A stretch of 64,000 bases of DNA from NCBI GenBank assembly GCA_024449915.1, contig JAMZAV010003171.1, forward strand, positions 124,001-188,000. The letters are read 5' to 3'. Positions 52,735 through 63,640 of the stretch are shown one piece after another (positions within the stretch are counted from its first letter, which is position 1; each line of letters starts with the position of its first letter). Under the pieces are notes generated by a model. It searched no databases and had not been told where the DNA came from. It saw only the letters and a program-made list of their open reading frames with translations. Source of the DNA: Sweltsa coloradensis (lineage: Eukaryota; Arthropoda; Insecta; Plecoptera; Chloroperlidae). Both the position numbers and the translations under genes were made by a program.

Positions 52735-53838
52735 GCCTTGGTAGTGCAGGCGGAGAGCCTGATTAACAATGACACCAACAACCTGACGGAAACCTTTATG
52801 CATCTTGTTGCAAAATTCAATGGCGGGAAACAAGTTTTCGACGGCCAACGGTTGTCCTTCCAACATGGTGACAACTGGCATGCCATTGACTGAAAACGAA
52901 GCTGTTGCGCACTGTCCTGACAAGGTTTTGAAGGGCGTAATCAGGGGTCGTATCATTAAGCAGTCATCGGTTGCAAGGTATTAATCAACTATGTACGATT
53001 TAAATAATAACAGTTCTCTAACAAACCGATAGCATATTAATTATATATTCTCTTTGGCTTTCATCACCACCAACCAGATATGATGAGGAACTACGGGAAG
53101 GTGGTGAAAGGATAGTGGCACTTCTCACCGTTACTCCGGACGAGCAGAAAACGATTGAGGAAGCCACAAGAGGCCAGGCCAGCAACCCTAGATGGGTTGA
53201 AGAGCGTCGGCAACGTCTGCTACCTCCAACTTTGGTAAAGCCTCCTGGTCCACTGGTCAAGAGGATCATGTATTCCGTACACTTGTGGAGAGAGTGGGGG
53301 AACAAAGAGGTTCTGCCATTGAGCAATACGAGGAGGTGATGAATGTGCAAGTAGAAGCTTGTGAAATATGCATTGATCTTGAAAAAGGGTACCTTGTGGC
53401 GTCTCCTGGTTGGGTTGTGTTAGTTAGTTAGTTAGTTGGGGTTTTAGGGCACAAAACAGTAAAGTTATCAGTGCCCATCAAATTTTCTGATTGCTAAATA
53501 TATATGAATTTCAAATTGAATTTAAAAGGTTTACTTTACGTAAGAAATTGATAACATTATCGCTTGTCATGGAGTTGTCTGATAAAATTTCTCTGAGGGA
53601 AGGTTTTGTGGGTAGAGACAAAATCATTGAGGTGAAATGCCCGTATTCAGCCCGAAGTATGAGCCCACTTCGTGCGTCAAAGGAGTTAAAAAAACTTCCA
53701 AATCAATTAATTCCACATTGGAACGGTTTCATCAATAGCAATTTGGTAAACTATTGCTTTGTTTTCATACAGATACAAGGCCAATTGAAAATCGCCGATC
53801 GTACCGAGTGCGATTTCATTGCATGGACACCAGCTTAG
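52735..53838 (+). pseudogene. YqaJ-type exonuclease-like gene, split by REP-C and frameshifted
   Basis: Exon A, about 52735-52977, reads AESLINNDTNNLTETFMHLVAKFNGGKQVFDG and ends at GCAAG/GTATTA. Exon B starts at 53078 (ACCAG/ATATGA) with YDEELREGGERIVALLTVTPDEQKTIEEATRGQASNPRWVEERRQRL. It shifts frame near 53215-53225 to TSNFGKASWSTGQEDHVFRTLVE and goes on to CIDLEKGYLVASPGWVV. REP-C interrupts at 53420. From 53611 it resumes in frame with GRDKIIEVKCPYSA, and ends YCFVFIQIQGQLKIADRTECDFIAWTPA. The (D/G)G..G.D.IIE.KCP and Q.QGQL.....CDF..WT blocks are those of YqaJ/lambda-type exonucleases, with E and K as metal-site residues. Such genes are multicopy in several invertebrates. Confidence 0.75.
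53420..53605 (+). mobile_element. REP-C copy 2, inserted in the YqaJ-like gene
   Basis: The element starts TTAGTTAGTTAGTTAGTTGG and ends GAGGGAAGGTT. TTGTG stands directly before it (53415-53419) and after it (53606-53610), a likely 5-bp target duplication. Removing one TTGTG and the insert restores the frame VASPGWVV/GRDKIIE. It lacks a poly-A tail and obvious terminal inverted repeats. Confidence 0.85.
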
Positions 53839-54968
53839 TATCTGGCCTAAGCATGACGACGTTCAAGTTGTGGACAACAGTTTTATATTTTATGGTTCAA
53901 TAAAGATACATGGTATTGGGTCGTTCACTGTCAAGAAAAGCGATCTTGTTCGAATTAAATAGCTTCAAAAACAACTGAAAAAGAAGAAGGGTTGGCCTAA
54001 TTAGCTTCATTCAGTATTTTTCTCTCATAAATACATACCTTACCTTCCAAAAAAATTATTTTTTTGTGGTAGGCCTAGGCCCATGGTACAAGGATATCTC
54101 TGTGTGGCTAGGTATGACACTGCGCATCTCCGCCGCGAGTGTGACGTCAGCCCGTTCTCGTTCATATGAATCAGATAGCGCCCGGCCGTATAATGCCACA
54201 CGTGTTCATTGCTCCACTCTGTATTTCTCAAGTTATTCGATGATCGCGGCTGGGTTTTCAGTATACAAACATTATTGTGCTAGTACTAGTAACTAATAAG
54301 TAGTGAGTGGCAGCTAACGACATTTTTCCATTAGCAATTAACTGTAAAGGTTTTCATTAGAGCGATACCCCAACTATGCATATACATTTAAATTCAAAAT
54401 CAAAACAGATTCAAGTGCCCCATCTCCATCAAGATCTCTTGGAGCAGTGTGTAATCAGTAGTCTTGGTGGAACAGTGTCGTGACCCTGGTCCAGATATTA
54501 TGTTGCTCGTGAAAAGTTTGCTCAATTTTATGTTCATTCATTCAATATTGGTAGTGGGTTTAGTATACGGACGTATGGATGTTTAATGGATATACAACGC
54601 CAGTCAGTGTACGTAGAAGTATTTGATATAAGCCCTACTTTTTGTTTTGCGTGTCGCAAATGATAATTTTATTGTGTATAAGTTATAGACCCTCAACGAT
54701 TCATTTGGGCATGTTCCCACTACTTAGTTTTTTAGTTATAAGGGGATGACTTAAGTGTTAAAACAAAAACAAAATTATTACGACGGACCAATCGGACGTT
54801 AATAATTCTTACGACGACCAATCAAAAGGAGCAACTTCATTATTACAGTCCGCTAAAACATGACTTACCAATTATGATTTAGAATTGCTTATAACTAAAA
54901 CAATTTCTAAAGAATAAAACACGGTTGTGAGAACTGGGTCTTGCTTTACGTCGCTTATATTTTTTAAG
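53839..54968. other. Non-coding stretch
   Basis: No gene recognised. 54060-54260 is GC-richer and rich in CpG, compatible with a promoter or a decayed repeat; nothing decides between them. Confidence 0.35.
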
Positions 54969-56430
54969 CACGAATCAAAAGCCTTACATTGACAGAAAAA
55001 ATAATAGTTGTTTTATTGACAAAACAACGCAGCGTGTTTTTAAAAAGAGATCTAGAGGAAAGGAAGGATGTGAAGACAAAAGATCATTTGCGATCAAATA
55101 TTTTTTCCATTCCGGAAATGATAAAATACGTGTTTGTAAAAGCTTCTATCTCAACACTTTATGTATTAGTCAACAAAAAGTTAATTGGTTGCATAATAAT
55201 ACCAAAAAAGGAGTTACTGGAACTCCTGCTTGTGATCAAAGAGGTAAAAATACCCCTAAAAGGGTAGCAGAAGAAAGTAGGGATAATATACGTAGTCACA
55301 TTAAATCTTTTCCACTTGTACCTTCACATTACTGCCGTGCAGAGTCGACTTGTTCTTACCTAGAGCATTCATTAACGCTTACAAAAATGTTTCGACTCTA
55401 TGCCGATTACTGTAATTCGAAAAATATAAAGACAGAAAAGCAATGGCTCTATGAAGACATTTTTAGGAATGAGTTCAACATAAAATTTCACAAACCTAAA
55501 AAAGACCTCTGTGACAACTGTGAGGTATTTAAGAAACGGGGAGATACTGCTACTGACATTGAAAAAGAAGCGCATGAATTACATATTAAGGAAAAAGAGA
55601 GTTGCAGAGAGGCAAAGAAAATTGACAAAAAACATGTTGTAAATAATGACACTCATTTGTTGTTAGTATTCGATTCACAGAGAGTATTATCATGCCCACA
55701 ATCGGCAACATCAGTATTCTTTTACAAGCGTAAATTTGCATTGTATAACCTCACAGGGTGTGATGTAGGCCATAAGCAAGGCTATTGTATGATTTGGAAT
55801 GAAGCGATTGCTGGGAGGGGAGGAAACGAGCTAGCTAGTGCATTAGTAGAAATGCTGTATGCTGTAGTTAATGTAAGACCTGAATTAACAAGTATAACAA
55901 TGTGGTCTGATGCTTGTGTGCCGCAAAATAGAAACAGGTTAATGAGTGTGGCAATATTAGAGTTTCTTAATTCTAATAAACACAATGTTGTAGAAATAAC
56001 CCACAAATACCAAGAACCTGGCAATGGGTGTGTGCAGGAGGTTGATGCCATACACAGTGTTCTAGACAGAAGTTTAAAAAACTTGGAACTGCACAGCCCA
56101 TTAACTATAGTCAGAAGTATTGTGCACTGTGAAACCAAGCGACCATATAAAACAATTCAACTTAAACATGACAAGTTTAAAGATTTTAAATCAGTTTCTG
56201 TTGTGACAGTTTTGGATAAAATCCCTTATACTAAAGTCAAGCAAATAAGGTATTGCAAGAACAATGACATTGTACAGTATAAACTTTCCTTGAACCCACT
56301 TGCTCCGACTTTTGATGTCAACTACAAAAGAATAATGAGAAGTGGTGCTGTTAATGTTATGGAAGCTAAACCAATTCAAGGGATTCCAAAACTTGATAAG
56401 GCCAAGATAGCCGACATAAAATCTCTTTAA
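54969..56430 (+). CDS. DDE-like multicopy protein of unknown function (transposon-derived or host-captured), intact frame
   Basis: The frame is open from 54931 to the TAA at 56428-56430. The exon probably starts after the acceptor TTTTTTAAG at 54968. An N-terminal part reads SCFIDKTTQRVFKKR, KIRVCKSFYLNTLCIS and TGTPACDQRGK. It continues SHIKSFPLVPSHYCR, KKDLCDNCEVFKK, LLLVFDSQRVLSCPQS, VFFYKRKFALYNLT, WSDACVPQNRNRLM and EVDAIHSVLDR. The spaced acidic residues (FDSQ, WSDAC.PQN.N, E.DAIHS) look like an RNase-H-fold DDE core. Similar proteins are repeated in cnidarian, insect and echinoderm genomes as uncharacterised, some under DUF7869 as far as I recall. About 487 residues without a break make it the best-preserved protein in the window. 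Its N-terminal exon may be at 49366-49782. Confidence 0.65.
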
Positions 56431-57784
56431 AAGTTTTTTGACAATGTCCATAAGACATTTTGGGATGCAATACTCAAAGAGCAATAAAAGTTTAAAATGT
56501 TCTTAAAATGTTAAAATGTTGTAAAAGTATAAAATAAATTTGGTTTACTTTACAAACGTTACTGTATAAATGTGGTTTTAATGCAAGTTTTGTTTTTCAT
56601 CCATGCGTTCTTTTGTGACTAAATCCATGTCTATTGAGCCACGTACAAACTTGCCTCTACATAGCTCGGCCGTCTGTACGCGGATTTTTTTTGTAATTTT
56701 CTCTATAGATAGGCTACTAATATTATTACTCAACCTAATTAGGCCTACTCGTAGGCCCTAACTTATTGAAATACCGTAACTTAATTTGGTTTTCAATCGT
56801 AATTTTTGATCGGACTTTCCAAATTGCCAATAATGAAGTAATTGTTAACATGATTTGCCTGCATAAATCAAAAAAAATTTGATCACTAATCCATGGATGA
56901 AAATATCACTTAAATACCTGAAACTTCCCATCTCTACCATACCTAACCTTGTGTGCTATTGAACTGTGAGTTGGAGTTAGAACAATTTTTCAAAAAAAAA
57001 ATGGAAAAATGTTCTAATCCAGTGTTGACCTTTAATTAGAGGGTAAATTTTAATTTTAAAAAATTGTTTAAATAAAATATACTTGTTTAGTTTATTTTGA
57101 AAAAGTCCCAGTCACACTTTAAAAATTGCTTTTGAAACACAATTTAAAATATAACATTAAACATATCCAAAGTTTAAATATCTCTTCCTGGACATTTTAC
57201 AAAAATGGACTTGGAACAGTATGGCTCTAGGGCGACGATAATATATATATATATATATGACATTGTTTCAACAAGATAGTAAGCTAGAACGAACGATGAT
57301 CATGACTTTGTCATCCGTTTAAAGCCAAGGATACTTCAAGCAAGGAATTAATAACGAATGAATAATGAAATTAATGAATCAAATATAAAAAAGTGGGGGG
57401 GGGGAAAAAGTAAAGAACAATTATATTGAAAATAACAATATTTTGGAGATTTATGTGAAGAAGACTTGGTGTCTCCAAGTAAAGTTGGAAAAGTTGAATG
57501 GTGGCTAACAGTAAATTCATAAACAGAAAAGAGCAGTGAAATCCCATTCGCAAAAGAAAAGACGCCTGGAGAAAAGAGTGTCTAATGTTGGGACTATCTC
57601 AGAAGAGTTGCCAAATATTTCTATAATGTAATTTACAAAAAGATAGCTCGTGTTTTAACACCGATGGTTTTCTGGCCACAAAGGAAAAGATTTTCCTTAA
57701 ACATGCCAATTGCCAACCTGTTTTTCCTAAGTTCCTAAGGTCGTTCCCCCGATAAAACAGAAACAGTCACAGAGAAGACAAGAT
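56431..57784. other. AT-rich non-coding stretch
   Basis: An AATAAA at 56533-56538 could serve the preceding gene. A (TA)n tract lies at 57240-57259 and a G run at 57396-57404. No gene recognised. Confidence 0.4.
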
Positions 57785-59870
57785 GCTAGCGGTGCAGAAT
57801 CCTTACCTCTCCTCACTACCACAGGGGAAAAATACAATTCAGTTTTAAGTATGTGTCTCGCTATCTGGCTAAATAAAGTTCGTCAGTAGGGCATTTGGGG
57901 GACGAGCCAGTGACAGGGACTTAACTCACAAGCTCAAACCGTACCACACGAAGCTAACATGTTCGACAAGAGGTTTTTAATTGAGACCCAAACACAAAAC
58001 AAAAAACAGCCACAGAAAAACAGCACCACTATAGTGTGTCAAGCCTCTAATCTCGCACTGAACAGAAGCTAACACCAACCAACCAAACATAAACTGCACA
58101 ACCTGTGTAAAACGGAATAGACGGATAACAACACTGAGATCACAAACGCTTTACTGAGTAGCAACAAAACCATCCACTATGGACAGAACAGACATTCTCT
58201 TAAAAATAACAGACGTCTAACTGAACCACATCCAGGAGAAACAGAAGCCAACGCCATGTGCTGTGGAGTCCGAACAAGAGCGGAACTAAGAGCGGAAAAA
58301 GCACAGCCCCAAAAACCCTTTTTGTCAAGGATCTAATCTCACATTAAAACAAAACCCTAGCACTTTCTGAACATCAACTCCTCGGGCTGCAGGGCCCGAA
58401 CAGAGGGGAGGCTTCTCTGACAAGCAGAATAGAATAAAGAGAAAAACTAATCCTTTCAGTCTGGACTGAACAGAAAACCCCCTGAAGTACAAAACTTTAA
58501 AACAAAATGATGAATGAGAACGAGGACACAGCAAAGACTTAACAAACAACACAAAACACTTGACAGGGGCACTGATAACTCTACTGTTGATGCCCTAAAA
58601 AACACTACTAACAGCAGCAACAGAAGCTTACTCTATGTAGTGGAGAACAGACCGAAAAACACGGACAAAACACCACCGCCTGAGACAAGAACATCAGACC
58701 GACTGCAAAGCTTTCTGCTGTGTGCGTGCGGTGCAGGTAGAAGTCAAAAGGTGCGGGGCGGCGAGGTCATATCGAAGCTGCACTCAAGGTACGTTGACTT
58801 TTTATTAAAATCGTGTTGATGAAAAGTGGCGCATGTGCTTTTAAGTGTGTAATTAATTGGTTGTAAATAATATATGTATATATGTAGTGAGGTTAATCGT
58901 GACGACACTATATTGTCGCAGATATCACATTTTCAGGGATTTTTCTTTTACTATGGACTAGCTGTTAAATGGTGCATTTTACCTCAAAGGCAATACTTGT
59001 AAATAAATACCGTTGCCATAAAATTGATCGCCAGTTGGCATCCCTTCATTGCATTGCTGTATGAATAAGTTCATAAGTTAGAAATTTTTATCCAGACAAA
59101 ACTTTGAGTCTGTAAATCTTTGGGGGCACGAGGAGGTTAAAAGTACTATGTGAAATGTTTCAGTTTTTAAAAACATACTGGTAGGTCTGTTTATTGCAAA
59201 ATAGAACAACAATCTGTCCTTGTGAATCTTTCCTAGAACTTTATTAACCTATAGGCAGGCATACCCTATTCAATTACCTAATTGTTGTCCGTCAATATAT
59301 ATTAACAGCACACCAGCACAGTTGCATTATTCTGAAACGTCCGATAGCGGTTAAAAGGTGCGGGTAGTCGAGGTCATATCTTTACAACAACAAAAAACAG
59401 CACAGAAACCAGTATAACTATAGTGTGTCAAACCTCTAATCTCGCACTGAACAGAAGAAAAAAACAACCAAGCATAAACTGCTCAACCTGTGCGAACGGA
59501 ATAGACGGAGAACAACACTGAGATCACACGCTTTACTGAGTAGCAACAAAACCTTTCAGTCTGGACGGAATAGACATTCTCTTAAAGATAACAGACATCA
59601 AAACTGCACACTTCAACAGAAACAGAACCCCAATGTTATGTACAGTGAGTCAAGGGAACTAAGAACGGAAAAAAGCACAGCACATAAACCGTGTCAAGGC
59701 TCTTATCTCACATTGAACAGAACGAACCTAGCACTTTCTAAACATCAACTCGTCAGGCTACACGGACGGAACAGACGGAGCACAACACTAAGATGACGAA
59801 GCAGGACAGAATAAAGAGAGAACTAAACCTTCCAGTCTACACAGAACAGACAACCTCCTGAAAGGGGCTA
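57785..59870 (+). repeat. REP-B, large copy 2
   Basis: It aligns with 18283-20395 from GCTAGCGGTGCAGAATCC onward, without the REP-A insertion found there. Part of it (about 58290-58700) shows C and A runs in place of the words of copy 1, for example CACAGCCCCAAAAACCC against CACAGCACATAAACC, suggesting local consensus errors. A second unit from about 59340 extends 180 bp further than in copy 1. Confidence 0.85.
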
Positions 59871-60489
59871 AAAACCCAAAAAAATATTTTTTACCACGTG
59901 ATCCATAGCACAATTCTACACTTAAATGAGCATTTAAAAAATCATATCTTGTAACTGTGATTTAACACGAATTTTTTAATTTTTTTGATCCAGAAATTGG
60001 CGAAAATTGGTGTTTTGGAAAATTTCCTAAATCGGATTTAACCTGCTTCTTTTGGTCAACATAGATACTAGAGCATAGTACCAATCTAAAATGCCCCTTT
60101 ATAACATCGTGTCTTGAAACTGTGCCCAAAATATACCATCAAACACGCAAAAATATGCATTCCAAAATCACACCCCATCTTGGTAATCAGCATATTTTGA
60201 CCAAACTGCTTGCTCAAATTCAAAACAAAATATGGAAAATTTCAGAAAAGGCTGTCGAGTACGTCAATAATGGCCAATTTTTTTGGATCAAATCCTCCAA
60301 GGTCACGGGGCATAAAGATCGCCCCCATGTTTTTTCTTATGGAAGATTTTTGCCGATGGGACCTAGCTCGAAAAATGTCATGTTTAAACAATTTTTTGGG
60401 AGGTCATGGTGGCCCCAATAATTTTTCTGTTAATTGCTAAATTCATTACTAGTTAGCCTGAATGAAATATATTTTTTGAGTTTAGCGGT
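59871..60489. other. Non-coding stretch
   Basis: No gene recognised. Open frames around 60122-60440 carry no known motif. Confidence 0.35.
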
Positions 60490-60905
60490 TAAATACCCCT
60501 TGAAGAGAACAAACAATAAAAAGAATGATGAATGAGAACGAGTACAGCAAAGACTTGAACAAGCAACACATACAGCAGCAACAGAAGCTAAGTCTTGTGT
60601 ACTGTGGAGGCCCAATGATACCAGAGCGAAGAGCGTGGACAAAACACGTCCGCCTAGGACAAGAACAACAGACCCGACTGCGAGGCGGGGTTTTCTCTGC
60701 TGTGAGCGTGCAGGTAATAGTAAAAAGGGTGCGGGGCGGCGATGTCATATCGAAGCTGCACGCACGGTGCACTGACGTTTTCCAAATCGTGTTGATGACA
60801 ATGGAGCATGTGATTTTAGTTGTGTAATTAATTGGTTGTGAGTTAATATTTGGAGATATGTAGTGGGGCCCATCGGACAACACTACATTGGCGCAGATAT
60901 CAAAA
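60490..60905 (+). repeat. REP-B copy, 3' part
   Basis: CAGCAGCAACAGAAGCTAAG, AAAACACGTCCGCCTAGGAC, GGTGCGGGGCGGCGATGTC and GTGTAATTAATTGGTTGTG appear in REP-B order. Confidence 0.85.
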
Positions 60906-60989
60906 TGGAAACTAAGAAAGAAAGTAAGCTAATGCCGTGTGGAAACAGAGATCGGATTGTTATTCTCCACGTATACCACCTGCTTTAAA

Positions 60990-61217
60990 AACGTCAATAG
61001 TACGACCTATTTTTTTTTTTTAAAAAGGGTGACCACACGGTATTTACCAACTATAGGCCTCTTTGCACAAGGCCCTGAATATCTAGTTTCCACCCTCTAC
61101 AATAAGCTCCCTGACCACATCAAAGCCTCTCTCACCCTGCCTTCCTTTAAACATAAGTTGAAATCATATCTTACAGCAAACAGCTTTTACTCCATCAATG
61201 ACTACCTCTCCATGTAA
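60990..61217 (+). pseudogene. LINE C-terminal fragment
   Basis: TTRYLPTIGLFAQGPEYLVSTLYNKLPDHIKASLTLPSFKHKLKSYLTANSFYSINDYLSM fits the last residues of CR1/Jockey/L2-like LINE proteins (G.......GP..WN.LP..I....SL..FK..LK.YL). It ends with a proper stop at 61215-61217. A T-run at about 61010 precedes it, and the RT is missing. Confidence 0.65.
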
Positions 61218-61271
61218 ATATTTGCAGTTAATTCATTTTATCATTAAAATATTTATTGTGCAGGTGTACAA

Positions 61272-61884
61272 GACACATTCTGCTGTATATCATTGCTGTT
61301 CTCTGTGCCATCAGCAATTCTTATCACAATATCATATTAATAATATTGCTTAATATCCAACTTTTCTTTATTCTATATGAATTTTTAATCTAGTAGGGCA
61401 TACTATTATTTTGCATCTACTTTACTTTAACATAAACACTAATCAATCAATCATCATATATTTGCAAATATCAATATACTAGACACATTCTACTGTACAT
61501 CATTGATGTTTTCTGTGCCATCAGCAATTCTTATCACAATATCATATCAATTATTGCTTTATATCCAACTTTTCTTTATTCCATATGATTTCTTAATCTA
61601 GTAGGGCATACTATTATTTTGCATCTACTCTACTTTATCAATCAATCATCATTTATATATATATAAATATCAATGTATACAAGACACATTCAACTGTACA
61701 TCATTGCTGTTTTCTGTGCCATCAGCAATTCTTATCACAATATCATATCAATTATTGCTTTATATCCAACTTTTCTTTATTCTATATGAGTTCTTAATCT
61801 AGTAGGGCATGCTATTGTTTTGCATCTACTCTAATTTAACATAAACACTGTGTAAAATCATTATTAATCAATTAATCAATCATC

Positions 61885-61885
<1 letters not shown>
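61272..61885 (+). repeat. Threefold tandem repeat, about 205-bp unit (LINE 3' UTR)
   Basis: Units start with GACACATTC at 61272, 61482 and 61683. They share GTGCCATCAGCAATTCTTAT, CCAACTTTTCTTTATTC and AATCTAGTAGGGCATACTAT. They lie directly behind the LINE stop codon. A (TA)n stretch closes the third. Confidence 0.88.
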
Positions 61886-61908
<23 letters not shown>

Positions 61909-61915
<7 letters not shown>

Positions 61916-62076
61916 TTTGTATTTTCGGGTAGTCCGTGTGGTTTTATTTTATTTATTCCAACGTTTCGGGCAGTTCTCCCTGCCCATCTTCAAGGAAATT
62001 AAACATAAAACAATATTTTAAAAAAAATTACTTCATAACCATAACCACACGGAGTACCCGAAAATACAATGTGTGC
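61909..62076 (-). mobile_element. 168-bp element with 34-bp inverted ends around a hammerhead-like motif (Penelope-type)
   Basis: The left end (61909-61943) and right end (62043-62076) are near-perfect reverse complements (GCACACAT.TGTATTTTCG...). Between them the minus strand reads TTGAAGATGGGCAG, then CTGCCCGAAACGTTGG (61958-61995). The six-base stem GGGCAG/CTGCCC followed by GAAAC has the layout of hammerhead helix II and core, as found in the repeats of Penelope-like elements. The expected CUGANGA is changed to UUGAAGA. (TA)n tracts flank both sides. Confidence 0.65.
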
Positions 62077-62100
62077 ATATTCTATCCGTGAAAGTCTGCG

Positions 62101-62132
<32 letters not shown>

Positions 62133-62190
62133 ATATATGTTTTGAGGTAAAACTGCGTGTGATGATTTATAATAAAAATAATATTTTATT

Positions 62191-62230
62191 ACCGACGTTT
62201 TACTAGGGTTTCACCTAGCTTTATCAAGGT
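62191..62230 (-). ncRNA. Second hammerhead-like motif (degenerate)
   Basis: The minus strand reads CCTTGATAAAGCTAGG, then CCTAGTAAAACGTCGG. A five-base stem CTAGG/CCTAG encloses GAAA-like loop bases. The core is altered (UUGAUAA for CUGAUGA, AAAA for GAAA), so cleavage is unlikely. The placement just downstream of a GIY-YIG reading frame fits a Penelope-like 3' repeat. Confidence 0.5.
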
Positions 62231-62339
62231 TTAGAAACAAAAAAAAAAATGGAATAACAAAGTACAAGAATGACAATTAAAACACAGCCATCTGGGTAAA
62301 CAGATCTAATGACAGTGAGTTGAGAGAGAGCCTCCAGAT

Positions 62340-62650
62340 GCAGCGGTGTATGTTATCTCCTACTTCTTGTCACAGGACCTTCCCCGGGGTTGGTCTAGTG
62401 GACGAGTTTCATTCTCAGTTGGTGGGGGAGCACAGCCTGCAATAATCTAGTATGTCCATTTCTCGTTATACGAAAACCCTGGAGTACTGGATGAGATTCA
62501 TTTATATTGGTGGAGCATCGTCCTGCAGCGGTCTTAGATGGCCACGTCTACTTTTGGTCACAGGACCTTCCAGGAGTAGGGCCCTTTTGGGTGAGTTTCA
62601 TTTCGGGGTAGGCCTAGGTGATGGACATCATCCTCCATGGTCTTAAATAA
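62340..62650. repeat. Imperfect direct repeat around TCACAGGACCTTCC
   Basis: GTCACAGGACCTTCC followed by GAGTTTCATT occurs near 62368-62412 and 62559-62602. It lies between the endonuclease frame and the hammerhead-like motifs and may be part of the Penelope-like 3' region. Confidence 0.5.
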
Positions 62651-62659
62651 ACTAGTCTA

Positions 62660-63135
62660 GTTTTATATGAAATTGGTTTCCAAGTTTTGGGAAATCTCTG
62701 GCTGTCATCCCTCTGTTGAGATTTTGTGGACCCTCTCGATCTCTACAAACCTCCCCTAATGATCCGTGGTAAACATGTTGAATCGCTACAAGTTTGCGCG
62801 TGTTTTTCGAAGTCGTTTCGTGGCCTGTATCCTTAAGGTGTTTAGCTAACGCTGAATTCTTATCTTGTTTGTCAACTGCATTAATTTTGTTCTTGGAGTC
62901 GAACCGAAATCCTTCTGCCCCTTTGGGCCTACGTAAGATAGATTACAGCCACCACACGGGACTTCATACACACCTTGATCCCCCAGTGGAATTTTATCTT
63001 TTGGACTCGATAAAAGCGAACGAATTTCATATCAGTTGAAAAAATTGTTTCAATATTATATCGTCTAAGCACTCTACTAATGATGTCAGTAGAACCCCGG
63101 ACATACGGTAGAAACGCTTTCTTGAACGCCCTCTT
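62660..63135 (-). pseudogene. Penelope-like element: GIY-YIG endonuclease and RT end, frameshifted
   Basis: Reading leftward from 63135, the minus strand gives AFKKAFLPYVRGSTDIISRVLRRYNIETIFST. It then gives IRSLLSSPKDKIPLGDQGVYEVPCGGCNLSYVG and, after a shift, NKINAVDKQDKNSALAKHLKDTGHETTSKNTRKLVAIQHVYHGSLGEVCRDREGPQNLNRGM. The GVYE.PC..C...YVG block is the GIY-YIG motif and S.LA.H....GH the following block of Penelope endonucleases. This enzyme nicks target DNA during retrotransposition. The RT is cut off at about 63135 by a LINE fragment on the other strand. Confidence 0.72.
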
Positions 63136-63139
63136 GAAG

Positions 63140-63640
63140 TGGCTAATGAATTTAATCAGTACTTCACAAATGCTGCTCTAGCAATACAAGCGCAAATCCC
63201 CCCTATTTATTGTAAAGAGGTGCTTACCCAGGGTATTAGCAACTCCATATTTCTAAGTAACGTCACAGTCAGAAATACTTGAAATAATCAGCAACCTTGC
63301 AAATAAAAAAAACACATGGTCTGATGATTTTCCATGTAGTATACTAAAAAAATGAAATGCACCTTGCAGCTCCATTGTGCTTTTTAATTAACAGGTCATT
63401 TTGAAGAAGGGGTCTTTCCGGAATTGTTTTAAAAAAGGCACGTGTTGTCCCCATCTATAAAAATGGTAATCATCAGGAACTAAAAACTATAGGCCCATAT
63501 CCCTATTGTCAGCTTTCTCTAAAGTTTTTTAACTCGCCATGCATACAAGACTAGTAGCTTTTACTGATAAGTTCAACATCACTATGGAAACCAACATGGT
63601 TTTAGAGCAAAGCATCAACTGAAACGGGCTTATAGTGAGG
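63140..63640 (+). pseudogene. LINE reverse-transcriptase N-terminal fragment
   Basis: VANEFNQYFTNAALAIQAQIPP begins near 63138. It is followed in other frames by SIFLSNVTV, WSDDFPCSILKK, VVPIYKNGNHQELK (about 63447-63485) and the degraded RPIS block (GPYPYCQLSLKFF for RPISLLSAFSKVF). The order is that of the RT entrance of Jockey/CR1-like LINEs. It breaks off near TDKFNITMETNMVLEQS, before any catalytic motif. Confidence 0.6.
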
